From assembly GCF_000981805.1 (NCBI RefSeq), contig NZ_CP011132.1:2914001-2978000 (forward strand): 64,000 nt of DNA, in the 5' to 3' direction. Of the stretch, positions 8,557 to 17,256 are shown piece after piece. The stretch is from Citrobacter amalonaticus Y19. GTDB taxonomy: Bacteria > Pseudomonadota > Gammaproteobacteria > Enterobacterales > Enterobacteriaceae. Below the pieces are notes generated by a model. That model was not told the origin of the DNA. It ran no database searches and worked only from the letters and a program-made list of their open reading frames with translations. Every line of letters starts with the position of its first letter. Positions within the stretch are counted from its first letter, which is position 1. A program made the position numbers and the translations under genes.

Positions 8557-9960
8557 TCAGGAAGGAAATGCGAGTGATTTCACCGTCACCGGCACAACCG
8601 ATCCGCCAAACAAAGGCGTACCAATGTCGATATAGTCGCCCGCCCGGACAATCACTTCATCAATGACCGCCAGCGGGAGTTGCTGTAACTGTGGGCGCAA
8701 CAGCATGCCCAGCGCTTTACCAAAGTCCTGCTCGGCCACCACCAGCAGGGGATGCGGATTCGGATAACGCGCGATAAACGCGAGCAGCGCGTCGATGACC
8801 GTGAGTAATGCGGCGTAACGCACCGGCAACGAGGCGGGAAGCGCCAGTACGTATGCGTCAGTCTGTGGATCCAGATCGAGCTGCATCAGCGCCTGTTGCC
8901 ACGCGCTCACCAGATCGGCGTCATCCACCGGGATCGCCACCGGCAGATTGCGCAGCGGCAGTTGAACCCCTTCCAGCCAGATGGTGCTGCCGGAGAGCGA
9001 AAGCGTGTGCGCCCCCGCGCCAATCACCGTGGCGCGCACGGTTTGCGCCGGGAACTGCACGTTCATCTCGCGCAGACGCGGGTGCTCATGTAGCGCCGTC
9101 GCCAGCAGCGGCCCAATATCAGAAAAACAGAACGGGTCGGCAGGCAGGTTGCGATAGCACTCCCCGACGCCGCCGGACAGGGTGATGACCTCCGGCTTCG
9201 CGCCCGCCGGCAGTAACCCGGTTTGCATCAGCGTTTGCGCCAGCGGCGACAACGTACCGTCGATCACTTCCACGATCAGACTCGCCATCCGCTGCGCTAT
9301 CTGCCCTAACTGCGAGACCGTCAACGAACGGGCGTCGGTACCGGCACCGAACACCTCGTCAACAATCTGTTGTCCGGGCTGATGGGCATGCACGACGCGT
9401 CCCTGACCGTCGGTTTCCAGCAGACGCCCGCCGACGTTCAGACAGGCGGTGCCGCTCACCTTGCCGGCATCGAACAGGGCGTAATTCGAGGTGCCGCCAC
9501 CGATGTCGATATTCAGTACCCGACACATCCGTTGCTCAGACAGGGTTTGCGCCCCGGCACCGTGACCGGCAATCACTGATTCCAGATGCGGTCCGGCGCT
9601 GGCGACCACAAAGTCGCCAAGCGACTGAGAGAGCGTCATCACCGCCGGACGCGCGTTGCGGGTTTTCGCACTCTCGCCGGTGATGATGATGGCCCCTGAA
9701 TCGACCGATTCCGGGGCGATCCCCGCCGCCTGATACTGGGCAAGGATCAGCGCCTTAAGTTCGTCCTCCCGCAACCCGCCCTGCTTATCGACGGGGGTAA
9801 AGAAGACCGGGCTTTGCCAGCTAATGTCGCGTTTAATAAATTCGTAACGAGGCACCTGCGACACAGCCGCGCGATTAACCAGTTCCAGGCGCGAGAAGAT
9901 CACCTGAGTGGTCGTGGTGCCGATATCGATACCGACGCTCAGTAGCTGGCGCGTGTTCAC
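8557..9960 (-). CDS. eutA: Ethanolamine ammonia-lyase reactivating factor EutA
   Basis: A 467-residue actin/Hsp70-fold ATPase that exchanges damaged cobalamin from inactivated ethanolamine ammonia-lyase. The phosphate-binding motif GIDIGTTTTQVIFSR near residue 10 and a second DIGGGTSNYALFD motif are present. The reading frame is uninterrupted, unlike E. coli K-12 where the CPZ-55 prophage splits eutA. Its start overlaps the end of eutH by four bases, indicating translational coupling. Confidence 0.97.
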   Translation of the reverse strand: MNTRQLLSVGIDIGTTTTQVIFSRLELVNRAAVSQVPRYEFIKRDISWQSPVFFTPVDKQGGLREDELKALILAQYQAAGIAPESVDSGAIIITGESAKTRNARPAVMTLSQSLGDFVVASAGPHLESVIAGHGAGAQTLSEQRMCRVLNIDIGGGTSNYALFDAGKVSGTACLNVGGRLLETDGQGRVVHAHQPGQQIVDEVFGAGTDARSLTVSQLGQIAQRMASLIVEVIDGTLSPLAQTLMQTGLLPAGAKPEVITLSGGVGECYRNLPADPFCFSDIGPLLATALHEHPRLREMNVQFPAQTVRATVIGAGAHTLSLSGSTIWLEGVQLPLRNLPVAIPVDDADLVSAWQQALMQLDLDPQTDAYVLALPASLPVRYAALLTVIDALLAFIARYPNPHPLLVVAEQDFGKALGMLLRPQLQQLPLAVIDEVIVRAGDYIDIGTPLFGGSVVPVTVKSLAFPS

Positions 9961-11183
9961 GATTGCGCCTCCGCTTCCGTTTCTGCCGGGACATTTTCAT
10001 CTTTCGGCACCAGCATCATGGCCACGCCAATCGCCGTCACACCGCCAATCAATTTGCCGACAATCATCGGGAAGATCATGGCGTTCATGTTGGCCGCCGC
10101 GAAACCTAAGTGGTCACCCAGCGCGAAGGCCGCAGAGACGGCGAAAGCACAGTTGATCACTTTGCCGCGGGTATCCATTTGCTTCATCATGCCGAACATC
10201 GGGATGTTGTTCGCCAGCGTCGCCACCATGCCACCTGCCGCCATATTGTTGATTTTCAGCAGGCTGCCAACGCGCATCAGCGGTTTTTCAAACCAGCGGG
10301 TCAGCAACAGCACCATCGGATACGCCCCGAGCAGCACGCAGGAGATAGAACCGATCACTTCAATGGCGCGCATCACTTCACCGGGGGTGTCGCCTGGCGC
10401 CATGAAGATCGGGTCAAGACCGGGGATCAGGTCCCAGCCCAGCAGGAACTTGATGACTGCCGCCGCGAGGCCAATGGTGATCAGCGCGACGAGGAATTTC
10501 GCAAAGATCTGGAAGCCGTTGATCATTTTTTCCGGGATAAATTTCAGCCCCAGCGCCACCAGCACGGCGACGATGATCACCGGGATCATGTTCATCAGGA
10601 TCAGCGCGAAGGTGAACTCGACCGGTTGTCCGTTAATCTCAACGCCCGAGTACATCGCGACCAGCCCTCCGGCGATACAGCCGATAGGGATGGTGACAAT
10701 GCCTGCCAGCACGCCAAGCGCCAGATAGCGGCGGTCAGACGGTTCAATAATGCCCAGCGCAACGGGGATGGAGAACACGATGGTTGGCCCCATCATGGCC
10801 CCCAGAATCAGCCCGGAGTAGAGCCACGCCGCCACATCGCCACCCGCCAGTTCTTTGGCGAGGAAGAAGCCGCCCATATCGCACGCCAACAGCGTTCCGG
10901 CGAACATGGACGGGTTGGCGCCAAGCATTTCATACAGTGGAATAATCACCGGCCCGAGCAGTTTGGCTAACACTGGCGCCAGCGCGGTCATACCGACCAT
11001 CGCCAGCCCCAGAGCGCCCATCGCCATAAACCCTTCTTCGAACTGACCGCCGGATCCCTCGATGCTTTTGCCGAACTTCCCGAGAAAGCGCGCTGACCCG
11101 CCGAACTGTGACAGGATCCTGTCCACGGCGGCAATCAGCATAAAGAACATCATGATGTACATGATGATTTCGTTAATTCCCAT
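9957..11183 (-). CDS. eutH: Ethanolamine permease EutH
   Basis: A 408-residue polytopic inner membrane protein with about ten to eleven hydrophobic segments. EutH imports ethanolamine when it is scarce and uncharged diffusion is insufficient, for example at low pH. I take the ATG at 11183 (MGINEIIMYIMMFFM) because GGAGACAAGGGT sits just upstream; the frame is open 20 codons further but that extension runs into a REP element. A BIME separates this gene from eutG, so eutH, A, B, C form a sub-block at the 3' side of it. Confidence 0.96.
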   Translation of the reverse strand: MGINEIIMYIMMFFMLIAAVDRILSQFGGSARFLGKFGKSIEGSGGQFEEGFMAMGALGLAMVGMTALAPVLAKLLGPVIIPLYEMLGANPSMFAGTLLACDMGGFFLAKELAGGDVAAWLYSGLILGAMMGPTIVFSIPVALGIIEPSDRRYLALGVLAGIVTIPIGCIAGGLVAMYSGVEINGQPVEFTFALILMNMIPVIIVAVLVALGLKFIPEKMINGFQIFAKFLVALITIGLAAAVIKFLLGWDLIPGLDPIFMAPGDTPGEVMRAIEVIGSISCVLLGAYPMVLLLTRWFEKPLMRVGSLLKINNMAAGGMVATLANNIPMFGMMKQMDTRGKVINCAFAVSAAFALGDHLGFAAANMNAMIFPMIVGKLIGGVTAIGVAMMLVPKDENVPAETEAEAQS

Positions 11184-11210
11184 ACCCTTGTCTCCATTTG
11201 CCAGGGTTTT

Positions 11211-11293
11211 CGTAGACCTGATAAGCGCAGCGCCATCAGGCAATGATGTCGCGTTTTGCCGGATGGCGGCGCGAACGCCTTATCCGGCCTACG
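11211..11293. repeat. BIME (paired REP) between eutG and eutH
   Basis: Two REP units: CCTGATAAGCGCAGCGCCATCAGG (minus-type) followed by GCCGGATGGCGG...CTTATCCGGC. It lies inside the operon in the 123-base gap between the eutG stop and the eutH start and may stabilise the upstream eutG-containing mRNA segment or weaken distal expression. Confidence 0.88.
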
Positions 11294-11306
11294 TCCTGGT
11301 ATGCTT

Positions 11307-12494
11307 TTATTGTGCCGCCGCGTACAACTCGATAATTTCGCTCTGCGTGGCGGTGCGTGGGTTACTGCGAATACAAATATCCTCCAGCGCGGCTTGCGCC
11401 CAGGCGCTGTAGTGTTCTGGTGTTGCGCCAACCTCGGCGAGCCGTTTACCCTGGCCCACTTCAGCAATCAGTTCACTGACGGCATTGATCGCATCGCGAT
11501 CGTCTGATTTCTTATTGGTGAGCGCACGCCCGATATGACTGAAGCGTTCGCGACACACCATGCGGTTAAAGCCCATTACCGTCGGCAACAACATGGCGTT
11601 CGCCTGGCCGTGCGGAATGTGTAATGTGGCCCCTGGTTGATGCGCCATCGCATGACACAGCCCCAGTCCGGCGCTGGAAAACGCCATCCCTGCCATGCAG
11701 GAGGCGAGCAGCATGCTCTCCCGCGCCGCGAGGTCGTGACCGTAACCCACCGCTTTCGGCAGCGATTTGCCGATCATCGCAATCGCGCCAATCGCCAGGC
11801 TGTCGGTGAACGGCGAGGCATTCAGTGCGCTGTAGGCTTCAACCGCATGTGTCAGCGCATCAATCCCGGTCATTGCCGTCACATGGGGCGGTACGCCTTC
11901 GGTCAGTGCGGCGTCGAGGATTGCCACATCCGGCATCAGCGTCGCATGCGCCAGCACCTGCTTGCGCCCCGTTGCCGCGTCGATAATCACCGTCACGTTG
12001 GTGGTTTCCGATCCGGTTCCGGCGGTAGTCGGTACGGCAATCAGCGGCAGACGAGGACGTAAAGCGCTGTATTCCGTCATCTCCGCCAGCGTCTGATTCG
12101 GATTGGTCACCAGCAGCGCCACCGCTTTTGCCGCATCCAGCACTGAACCGCCGCCAAAAGCGACGACGCCGTCGCATTTTGACTCGCGCAGTTGGGCGAC
12201 CGCCGCGCAAACATCGGTAATGCATGGTTCGCCCATCGGACACGGCCAGACGGTCATCGCCACGCCTTTCATCGCCAGACTGCGTTCTAACGATGCGGTC
12301 ATCCCCGCCTGATGCAGGAAACTGTCGACCATCACGAACAGATGGCTTAAGCCTCGCGATTGCGCTTCCTGTCCGCAGGAACTGAGCGCCCCGAGCCCGC
12401 ACAGCGTGACCGGCGGTACGCTGAACGTTTTCACTCGTTGCAGATTCAGGGTATCGAATGCCTGAAAGAGCGCCGTCTGCAATTCAGCTTGCAT
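11307..12494 (-). CDS. eutG: Iron-type alcohol dehydrogenase EutG
   Basis: A 395-residue group III alcohol dehydrogenase that reduces acetaldehyde to ethanol and so regenerates NAD+ inside the microcompartment. The family signatures are visible: GGGSVLDAAKAVA, the AVPTTAGTGSE motif, and histidine metal ligands in the GIDALTHAVEAY and HAMAHQPGATLHIPHGQANA regions. The start overlaps the end of eutJ by 11 bases. N-terminal residues 1-15 form an amphipathic helix that could be an encapsulation peptide (inference). Confidence 0.96.
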   Translation of the reverse strand: MQAELQTALFQAFDTLNLQRVKTFSVPPVTLCGLGALSSCGQEAQSRGLSHLFVMVDSFLHQAGMTASLERSLAMKGVAMTVWPCPMGEPCITDVCAAVAQLRESKCDGVVAFGGGSVLDAAKAVALLVTNPNQTLAEMTEYSALRPRLPLIAVPTTAGTGSETTNVTVIIDAATGRKQVLAHATLMPDVAILDAALTEGVPPHVTAMTGIDALTHAVEAYSALNASPFTDSLAIGAIAMIGKSLPKAVGYGHDLAARESMLLASCMAGMAFSSAGLGLCHAMAHQPGATLHIPHGQANAMLLPTVMGFNRMVCRERFSHIGRALTNKKSDDRDAINAVSELIAEVGQGKRLAEVGATPEHYSAWAQAALEDICIRSNPRTATQSEIIELYAAAQ

Positions 12495-13326
12495 AGATTC
12501 CCTCCGCTTTCTCTCTCCCGCTGTTGGCGATCGCCAGCGGTGTCATAAACAGGCTGTGCCGGGGCAAATGCACCTGGAGCGCCGGGAAGCGCTGGCGAAA
12601 CAACGCCTCCACGCCCGGTTGCATACAGGAGCCACCCGCCAGCCATAAATCGGCTATTCCTTGTCCTTCGATATGACGGGCAACGATCTCCGCCATTTTT
12701 TCGTAGACCGGTTTCACCACCGGCCAGATCTCCTGCGCGTTGCTGCGCTTGTATTGCTCGGCGTCTTCCAGTGGGATGCGACGATTTCCGGCCAGGGTCA
12801 GAGAAATATGGTGACCGCCCGTCGCTTCATCCGCCGAGTACGTCACCTTGCCCCGCTTAACGATGGCAATCCCGGTCGTGCCGCCACCGATATCCACGAC
12901 ACCGGCGTTATCCAGTTGCAGCAGGTCGGCGACCGCCGTTGGCTCATCCAGCACATGGCTGATTTCCAGTCCGGCAGACTCCAGCACGTTGATGGAGATG
13001 CGCGGGTCGGTACCCGGCGGGAACGATGTCGCCGCATGGGTAAACCGACATCCGAGCAGCTTTTCGAGCGTATCGAGATGGCGGCGCACGATGGTGACCG
13101 CGCCGAAGAAATCCCAGACGATGCCATCGCGCACGACGTCAGCCCAGTCAAGACACACCGCAACCGGCTGTCCATCGCCGTCGACAACCATCGACACCAC
13201 ATCACAGGTGCCCAGGTCAACGCCCAGCCACAGTGGGGAATCGCTCGTTGCAGGCGCCTGATTACACAGGTCGGCTGCTTTTTGCAGTCTTGGGGTGAGC
13301 CAACTTTCTTCGTCGCGCGCCATCAT
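12484..13326 (-). CDS. eutJ: Hsp70-like ethanolamine utilisation chaperone EutJ
   Basis: A 280-residue protein with the actin/Hsp70 nucleotide-binding fold: GVDLGTCDVVSMVVDGDG near residue 34 and DIGGGTTGIAIVKRGK around residue 146 are the two phosphate-binding loops, and ADLWLAGGSCMQPGVEALF is the adenosine motif. It lacks the substrate-binding domain of DnaK. EutJ is thought to act as a chaperone in microcompartment or enzyme assembly; its exact client is not established. It follows eutE by seven bases. Confidence 0.94.
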   Translation of the reverse strand: MMARDEESWLTPRLQKAADLCNQAPATSDSPLWLGVDLGTCDVVSMVVDGDGQPVAVCLDWADVVRDGIVWDFFGAVTIVRRHLDTLEKLLGCRFTHAATSFPPGTDPRISINVLESAGLEISHVLDEPTAVADLLQLDNAGVVDIGGGTTGIAIVKRGKVTYSADEATGGHHISLTLAGNRRIPLEDAEQYKRSNAQEIWPVVKPVYEKMAEIVARHIEGQGIADLWLAGGSCMQPGVEALFRQRFPALQVHLPRHSLFMTPLAIANSGREKAEGIYAS

Positions 13327-13333
13327 TCATCCC

Positions 13334-14737
13334 TTATACAATTCGAAACGCATCCACCAAAACACAGCGACGCAGACGCACAAACGTGCGCGCACTGGTC
13401 ACCCCTTCCCCGGTTGGCGTGGTGATGGTCATCGTGGTCCAGCCTTCGCCGCCCAGCCCCAGTCCGGCAATGCACGGTCCGTTCTTGACGAAGATGCTGG
13501 TATCAATGGCATTTGCCATCTGGTTCATGTTGTCGATGTTGCGCGAGTGCATCGCGGCGGTATGGTGACAGCCGCCTTCCAGTTGCACCGCCAGCGCAAT
13601 CGCCTCGTCGACGTTTGCCACCCGAACCACCGGCAGGACCGGCATCATCAGTTCAGTGACGGCAAAGGGATGCGTGGCGGGCGTTTCAACAAACAGCAGT
13701 CGGGTTTGCTCCGGAACGTGCAGACCAATGGCGGCGGCGATTTTTGTCGCGTCGCGTCCGACCCAGTCACGGCTGACGGTGCCTTTGCCGCGTTCATCAA
13801 TATTTTTCAGCAGTACCGGCTGGAGCTGTTCGGCCTGCGCGGCGCTCAGTTTCACCGCCTGCTGACCTTCCATCAGGCGCATCAACTCATCCGCCACGCT
13901 GTCGACAACAATCAGCACCTTCTCATCAGCACAAATGATGTTGTTATCAAACGACGCGCCTTTGACGATGGATTGCGCGGCCCGCGCCAGATCCGCCGTC
14001 TCATCGACGACAACCGGCGGGTTACCGGCACCGGCGGCAATCAGACGTTTATTGGTGTGCTTGCGAGCAGCGTCGACTACCGCTTCGCCGCCGGTCACGA
14101 CCAGCAGGCCAATGCCCGGGTACTTAAACAACCGCTGCGCGGTTTCAATATCCGGATTCGCCACGGTCACCAGCAGGTTTTCCGGGCCGCCCGCCGCGAC
14201 CACCGCCTGGTTAAGCAGTGTAATTGCGCGTTGTGAAACCCCTTTCGCCGCCGGATGGGGTGCAAACACGACGCTGTTACCCGCCGCAATCAGGCTGATG
14301 GCGTTATTAATCACCGTCGCCGCCGGGTTAGTGGATGGCGTCACTGAGGCCACAACGCCCCACGGCGCATTTTCGATCAGCGTCAGGCCGTTATCGCCGG
14401 TCAGTACCTGTGGCGATAAACACTCCACGCCCGGTGTACCGCGCGCCTGCGCCACGTTTTTGGCAAATTTATCGTCGACGCGTCCCATGCCGGTCTCTGC
14501 GACCGCAAGTTCCGCTAATTCTTTGGCGTGCTTTTCGCCTGCTTCACGTAGAGCCGCAATGGCAAGCTGACGCATCGCCACGCTCTTCAGCCCCTGCTGA
14601 GCGACTTTTGCTGCCGCCACGGCATCATCCAGGGAGGCAAAGACGCCCATTTCATGAACGGCAGTCGCCGGCTGACTGCTGTCTTTCATTTTCAGCAGTA
14701 CCGCTTTCACCACCTGTTCAATATCCTGTTGATTCAT
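13334..14737 (-). CDS. eutE: CoA-acylating acetaldehyde dehydrogenase EutE
   Basis: A 467-residue enzyme that oxidises acetaldehyde with CoA and NAD+ to acetyl-CoA. The first 17 residues (MNQQDIEQVVKAVLLKM) match the encapsulation-helix pattern shared with EutC. The catalytic cysteine is in FDNNIICADEKV, and NAD-binding segments include ANPDIETAQRLF and LLVVTGGEAVV. I choose the ATG at 14737 because it restores the family length and the conserved N-terminus; an upstream extension of 47 codons in the open frame overlaps eutN and is not conserved in character. Confidence 0.97.
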   Translation of the reverse strand: MNQQDIEQVVKAVLLKMKDSSQPATAVHEMGVFASLDDAVAAAKVAQQGLKSVAMRQLAIAALREAGEKHAKELAELAVAETGMGRVDDKFAKNVAQARGTPGVECLSPQVLTGDNGLTLIENAPWGVVASVTPSTNPAATVINNAISLIAAGNSVVFAPHPAAKGVSQRAITLLNQAVVAAGGPENLLVTVANPDIETAQRLFKYPGIGLLVVTGGEAVVDAARKHTNKRLIAAGAGNPPVVVDETADLARAAQSIVKGASFDNNIICADEKVLIVVDSVADELMRLMEGQQAVKLSAAQAEQLQPVLLKNIDERGKGTVSRDWVGRDATKIAAAIGLHVPEQTRLLFVETPATHPFAVTELMMPVLPVVRVANVDEAIALAVQLEGGCHHTAAMHSRNIDNMNQMANAIDTSIFVKNGPCIAGLGLGGEGWTTMTITTPTGEGVTSARTFVRLRRCVLVDAFRIV

Positions 14738-14748
14738 GATGTTCAGTC

Positions 14749-15036
14749 CTATTTGTGGAATATCACCTGACCGCCAGCCACCACTTCGTCGACGATACCA
14801 ATCACGCACAGATCGACAGGGGACGCTTCGCTGCGATGCGCCTGGCGAGCTGAACTGCCGCTGACCAGCAGCACCCACTCCCCGGTTCCCGCCCCGATGC
14901 TGTCAATGGCGACGGCGCACTGCCCGTCGGGATTTCCCTGGGCATCAATCATCTCCACCATCAGCAATTTGTCGTGTGCCAGTCCCTGATGGCGTACGGT
15001 ACAAACGATTTGTCCTGTGACGACTGCCAGTTTCAT
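14749..15036 (-). CDS. eutN: Microcompartment pentameric vertex protein EutN
   Basis: A 95-residue EutN/CcmL family protein (MKLAVVTGQIVCTVRHQGLAHD start) that forms pentamers capping the vertices of the polyhedral shell. GAGTGEWVLLVSGSSAR is the conserved turn region. It is preceded by a GGAGGCGGG ribosome site and separated from eutM by a 76-base gap that carries a REP element. Confidence 0.96.
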   Translation of the reverse strand: MKLAVVTGQIVCTVRHQGLAHDKLLMVEMIDAQGNPDGQCAVAIDSIGAGTGEWVLLVSGSSARQAHRSEASPVDLCVIGIVDEVVAGGQVIFHK

Positions 15037-15070
15037 ACCCGCCTCCGTGGGTTACGTTGTGCTGCTGTCA

Positions 15071-15102
15071 TGTAGGCCGGATAAGCGCAGCGCCATCCGG
15101 CC
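15071..15102. repeat. REP element between eutM and eutN
   Basis: A single REP palindrome (GTAGGCCGGATAAGCGCAGCGCCATCCGGCC) occupies most of the eutM-eutN gap. It may protect the abundant upstream eutM message from 3' exonucleases, which would suit the high copy number of the main shell protein; that link is inference. Confidence 0.85.
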
Positions 15103-15112
15103 CCAGTCCTGC

Positions 15113-15403
15113 TTAGATGTTGCTGTCGCCTTTGAAGCTGATCGGGAACACTTCTTCCAGATCGCCATGCGGACGCGGGATGACGTGAACGGAGACCAGT
15201 TCGCCGATACGCTGTGCAGCGGCAGCACCGGCATCCGTTGCCGCTTTGCAGGCCGCGACATCGCCACGGACCATCGCAGTCACCAGACCGCCGCCAATCT
15301 GTTTCACACCAACCAGCTTCACGCGTGCGGCTTTTACCATCGCATCAGAGGCCTCAATCAGTGCAACCAGGCCCCGGGTTTCGATCATTCCTAAAGCTTC
15401 CAT
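15113..15403 (-). CDS. eutM: Major microcompartment shell protein EutM
   Basis: A 96-residue single-domain BMC protein, the main hexamer-forming shell component. MEALGMIETRGLVALIEASDAMVKAA is typical of EutM/PduA proteins, here seen at residues 1-26, and the pore loop GGGLVT and the C-terminal RPHGDLEEVFPI follow. A strong AGAGGAAAA ribosome site is present. It lies between eutD and eutN in the standard order. Confidence 0.97.
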   Translation of the reverse strand: MEALGMIETRGLVALIEASDAMVKAARVKLVGVKQIGGGLVTAMVRGDVAACKAATDAGAAAAQRIGELVSVHVIPRPHGDLEEVFPISFKGDSNI

Positions 15404-15439
15404 TATGTTTTCCTCTCATGGGGTCCAGAACGGGACCAT

Positions 15440-16456
15440 TTATACAACCAGGGTTTGTGAGTCACGTTCGCGACTCACGTCAGTCTGGCGCGGCACGGCT
15501 GCCACCAACGCCAGTTCGATAATTTCCTGTACGCTACAACCTCGCGAGAGGTCATGAAGCGGTGCGGCAAGCCCCTGAATCAGCGGCCCGACGGCACGAT
15601 ATCCGCCCAGACGCTGGGCGATTTTGTAGCCAATATTGCCTGCCTCCAGTGACGGAAAAACCATCACGTTGGCGTTACCCCGTAGCGGACTGGCTGGCGC
15701 TTTTTGCGCCGCGACCTCCGGTACAAAAGCGGCGTCAAACTGCAGTTCGCCATCCACCAGTAGCTCAGGCGCGCGTTCACGAACGATCTCCGTTGCCTGC
15801 TGCACGTTAGCCACACACGGGTGGCGCGCGCTGCCCTGACTGGAGAACGACAACATCGCCACACGCGGCTCCTCGCCGGTGATGCCGCGCCAGGTGTCGG
15901 CGCTGGCGATCGCAATATCCGCCAGTTGCGCTGCCGTCGGCTGCGGCACCACGCTGCAATCAGCAAACCCTAACGCCGGGCCGACGTACTGCGGCAGCAT
16001 CAGGAAGAGAGACGACAGCGTTTTGCACCCCGGCTGCAGGCCGATAATGCGTAAGCCCGCGCGCAGCACATTGGCTGTGGAAGAGAGGTTACCGGCAATG
16101 CAGACATCCGCCTGGCCCGCACTGACCATTGCTGCGGCAAACATCAGCGGGTCATTGAGTTTCTCAACGGCATCCGGCGGCGTTTTCTCCCCGGCGCGGG
16201 CGAGCCAGCGCTCTGCGAACGCGTCACGCATCGCCAGATTGCTGTGTGGGTCAATAACCTGAATACCGTCCAGCGCGACCCGATGAGTGAGGGCGAACTG
16301 GCGCAGCGCGAACGGACTGGTCACCAGAACAGGTCGCGCCAGGCCGTGTTGTTGCAGGTAATGCGCCGCTTTCAGCACGCGTTCATCTAACGCATCCGGG
16401 AAGACCACCCGAGCCGGGGCTTGCTGAGCCCGTTCACGGGCGCGTTCAATGATCAT
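15440..16456 (-). CDS. eutD: Phosphotransacetylase EutD
   Basis: A 338-residue phosphate acetyltransferase that converts acetyl-CoA and phosphate to acetyl phosphate and CoA, recycling CoA inside the microcompartment. It corresponds to the catalytic domain alone, without the regulatory N-terminus of Pta. Conserved segments include RVVFPDALDERVLKAA, FLMLPQY and the C-terminal LGGYRAVGPLIQGLAAPLHDLSRG. Its ATG overlaps the eutT stop (ATGA, four bases), indicating coupled translation. Confidence 0.96.
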   Translation of the reverse strand: MIIERARERAQQAPARVVFPDALDERVLKAAHYLQQHGLARPVLVTSPFALRQFALTHRVALDGIQVIDPHSNLAMRDAFAERWLARAGEKTPPDAVEKLNDPLMFAAAMVSAGQADVCIAGNLSSTANVLRAGLRIIGLQPGCKTLSSLFLMLPQYVGPALGFADCSVVPQPTAAQLADIAIASADTWRGITGEEPRVAMLSFSSQGSARHPCVANVQQATEIVRERAPELLVDGELQFDAAFVPEVAAQKAPASPLRGNANVMVFPSLEAGNIGYKIAQRLGGYRAVGPLIQGLAAPLHDLSRGCSVQEIIELALVAAVPRQTDVSRERDSQTLVV

Positions 16457-17256
16457 TGTTCACCTCCCAGTCGCTGTTGAATCTGGCTGACGGTGAGTGG
16501 GTGTTTGGTGACACACAGAATCATCATCACGTAGACCGCGCTGGAGAGACGGTTCAGCGCCTGCAAAATATCCGGGCGCAGGACATCAAAACCGCGAGTG
16601 ATAAAGACCTGAGCGGCGATCGTTTCCGTCTCGCGAACTTTGGTTCGCAGCAGGTTCAGCAACGCGGACTCGCGACCATGACTGGCTTCGGGCACCAGAT
16701 GATCGTGCTCCAGATAGCGCAACGGTTGATGGGAAAGACGGTGCAGGTCATCTTCGTTCAGCCCAACGATAGACTGTGCCGCCAGCGGTTCATCCATGGC
16801 ATCGGCGCGCATAATGTTGCCCAGCCGTGAACGAATGTCCGCCAGCCACGGCTGCCACGGTTCCGCCAGTTCGATTTGCAGCCACACCGCCAGCGCGATG
16901 GTGCTGTCCAGCGCGGCGCGAAAGCCCAGACGCGGGTCGCTTTTGGCGACCATTTTGTCCGCCGTCAGGTGGGTCAGCGTGTCCGGCTTTTTCGCCACCG
17001 GCTGGCGACACAGTTCACAGCAGGCCTGGGGATGCGTGTCGCTGCTGGTTAACCCGTGCACCGGTTGCGGCTGCTGTTGCTCGTCGTCGACAAACAGACT
17101 GCCCTGTTCATCCAGAAACTTGATGCGCAGATGACGGCCTTCCAACAGTTCGCGGGCAGAGGGCGTCAGGCGAGCATCAGCGGGGAGATGGATTTCCGCC
17201 CCTTCGCTGAGCGTATGGTTCGCTCTGAGCCATGCTTCGGTGATGAAATCGTTCAT
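16453..17256 (-). CDS. eutT: Corrinoid adenosyltransferase EutT
   Basis: A 267-residue ATP:co(I)rrinoid adenosyltransferase that makes the adenosylcobalamin needed by EutBC. The metal-site motif H-x11-CC-x2-C that is characteristic of EutT is intact at H67, C79, C80 and C83, and the C-terminal PduO-like helical region is complete. The ATG at 17256 gives the family length and overlaps the eutQ stop by four bases; an upstream in-frame ATG would extend into eutQ. Confidence 0.96.
   Translation of the reverse strand: MNDFITEAWLRANHTLSEGAEIHLPADARLTPSARELLEGRHLRIKFLDEQGSLFVDDEQQQPQPVHGLTSSDTHPQACCELCRQPVAKKPDTLTHLTADKMVAKSDPRLGFRAALDSTIALAVWLQIELAEPWQPWLADIRSRLGNIMRADAMDEPLAAQSIVGLNEDDLHRLSHQPLRYLEHDHLVPEASHGRESALLNLLRTKVRETETIAAQVFITRGFDVLRPDILQALNRLSSAVYVMMILCVTKHPLTVSQIQQRLGGEQ

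Noticed and set aside
10110..10970. Long plus-strand open frame of 286 codons opposite eutH
   Set aside because: It is antisense to a fully conserved membrane permease gene, is rich in His, Arg and Gln as expected for a shadow frame in GC-rich coding sequence, and resembles no known family.
13295..14236. 313-codon plus-strand frame opposite eutE
   Set aside because: Antisense to eutE, with composition of a shadow frame and no recognisable domain.
14738..14878. 47-codon N-terminal extension of eutE
   Set aside because: The extension overlaps eutN and lacks a ribosome site; the conserved encapsulation helix begins at the ATG at 14737.
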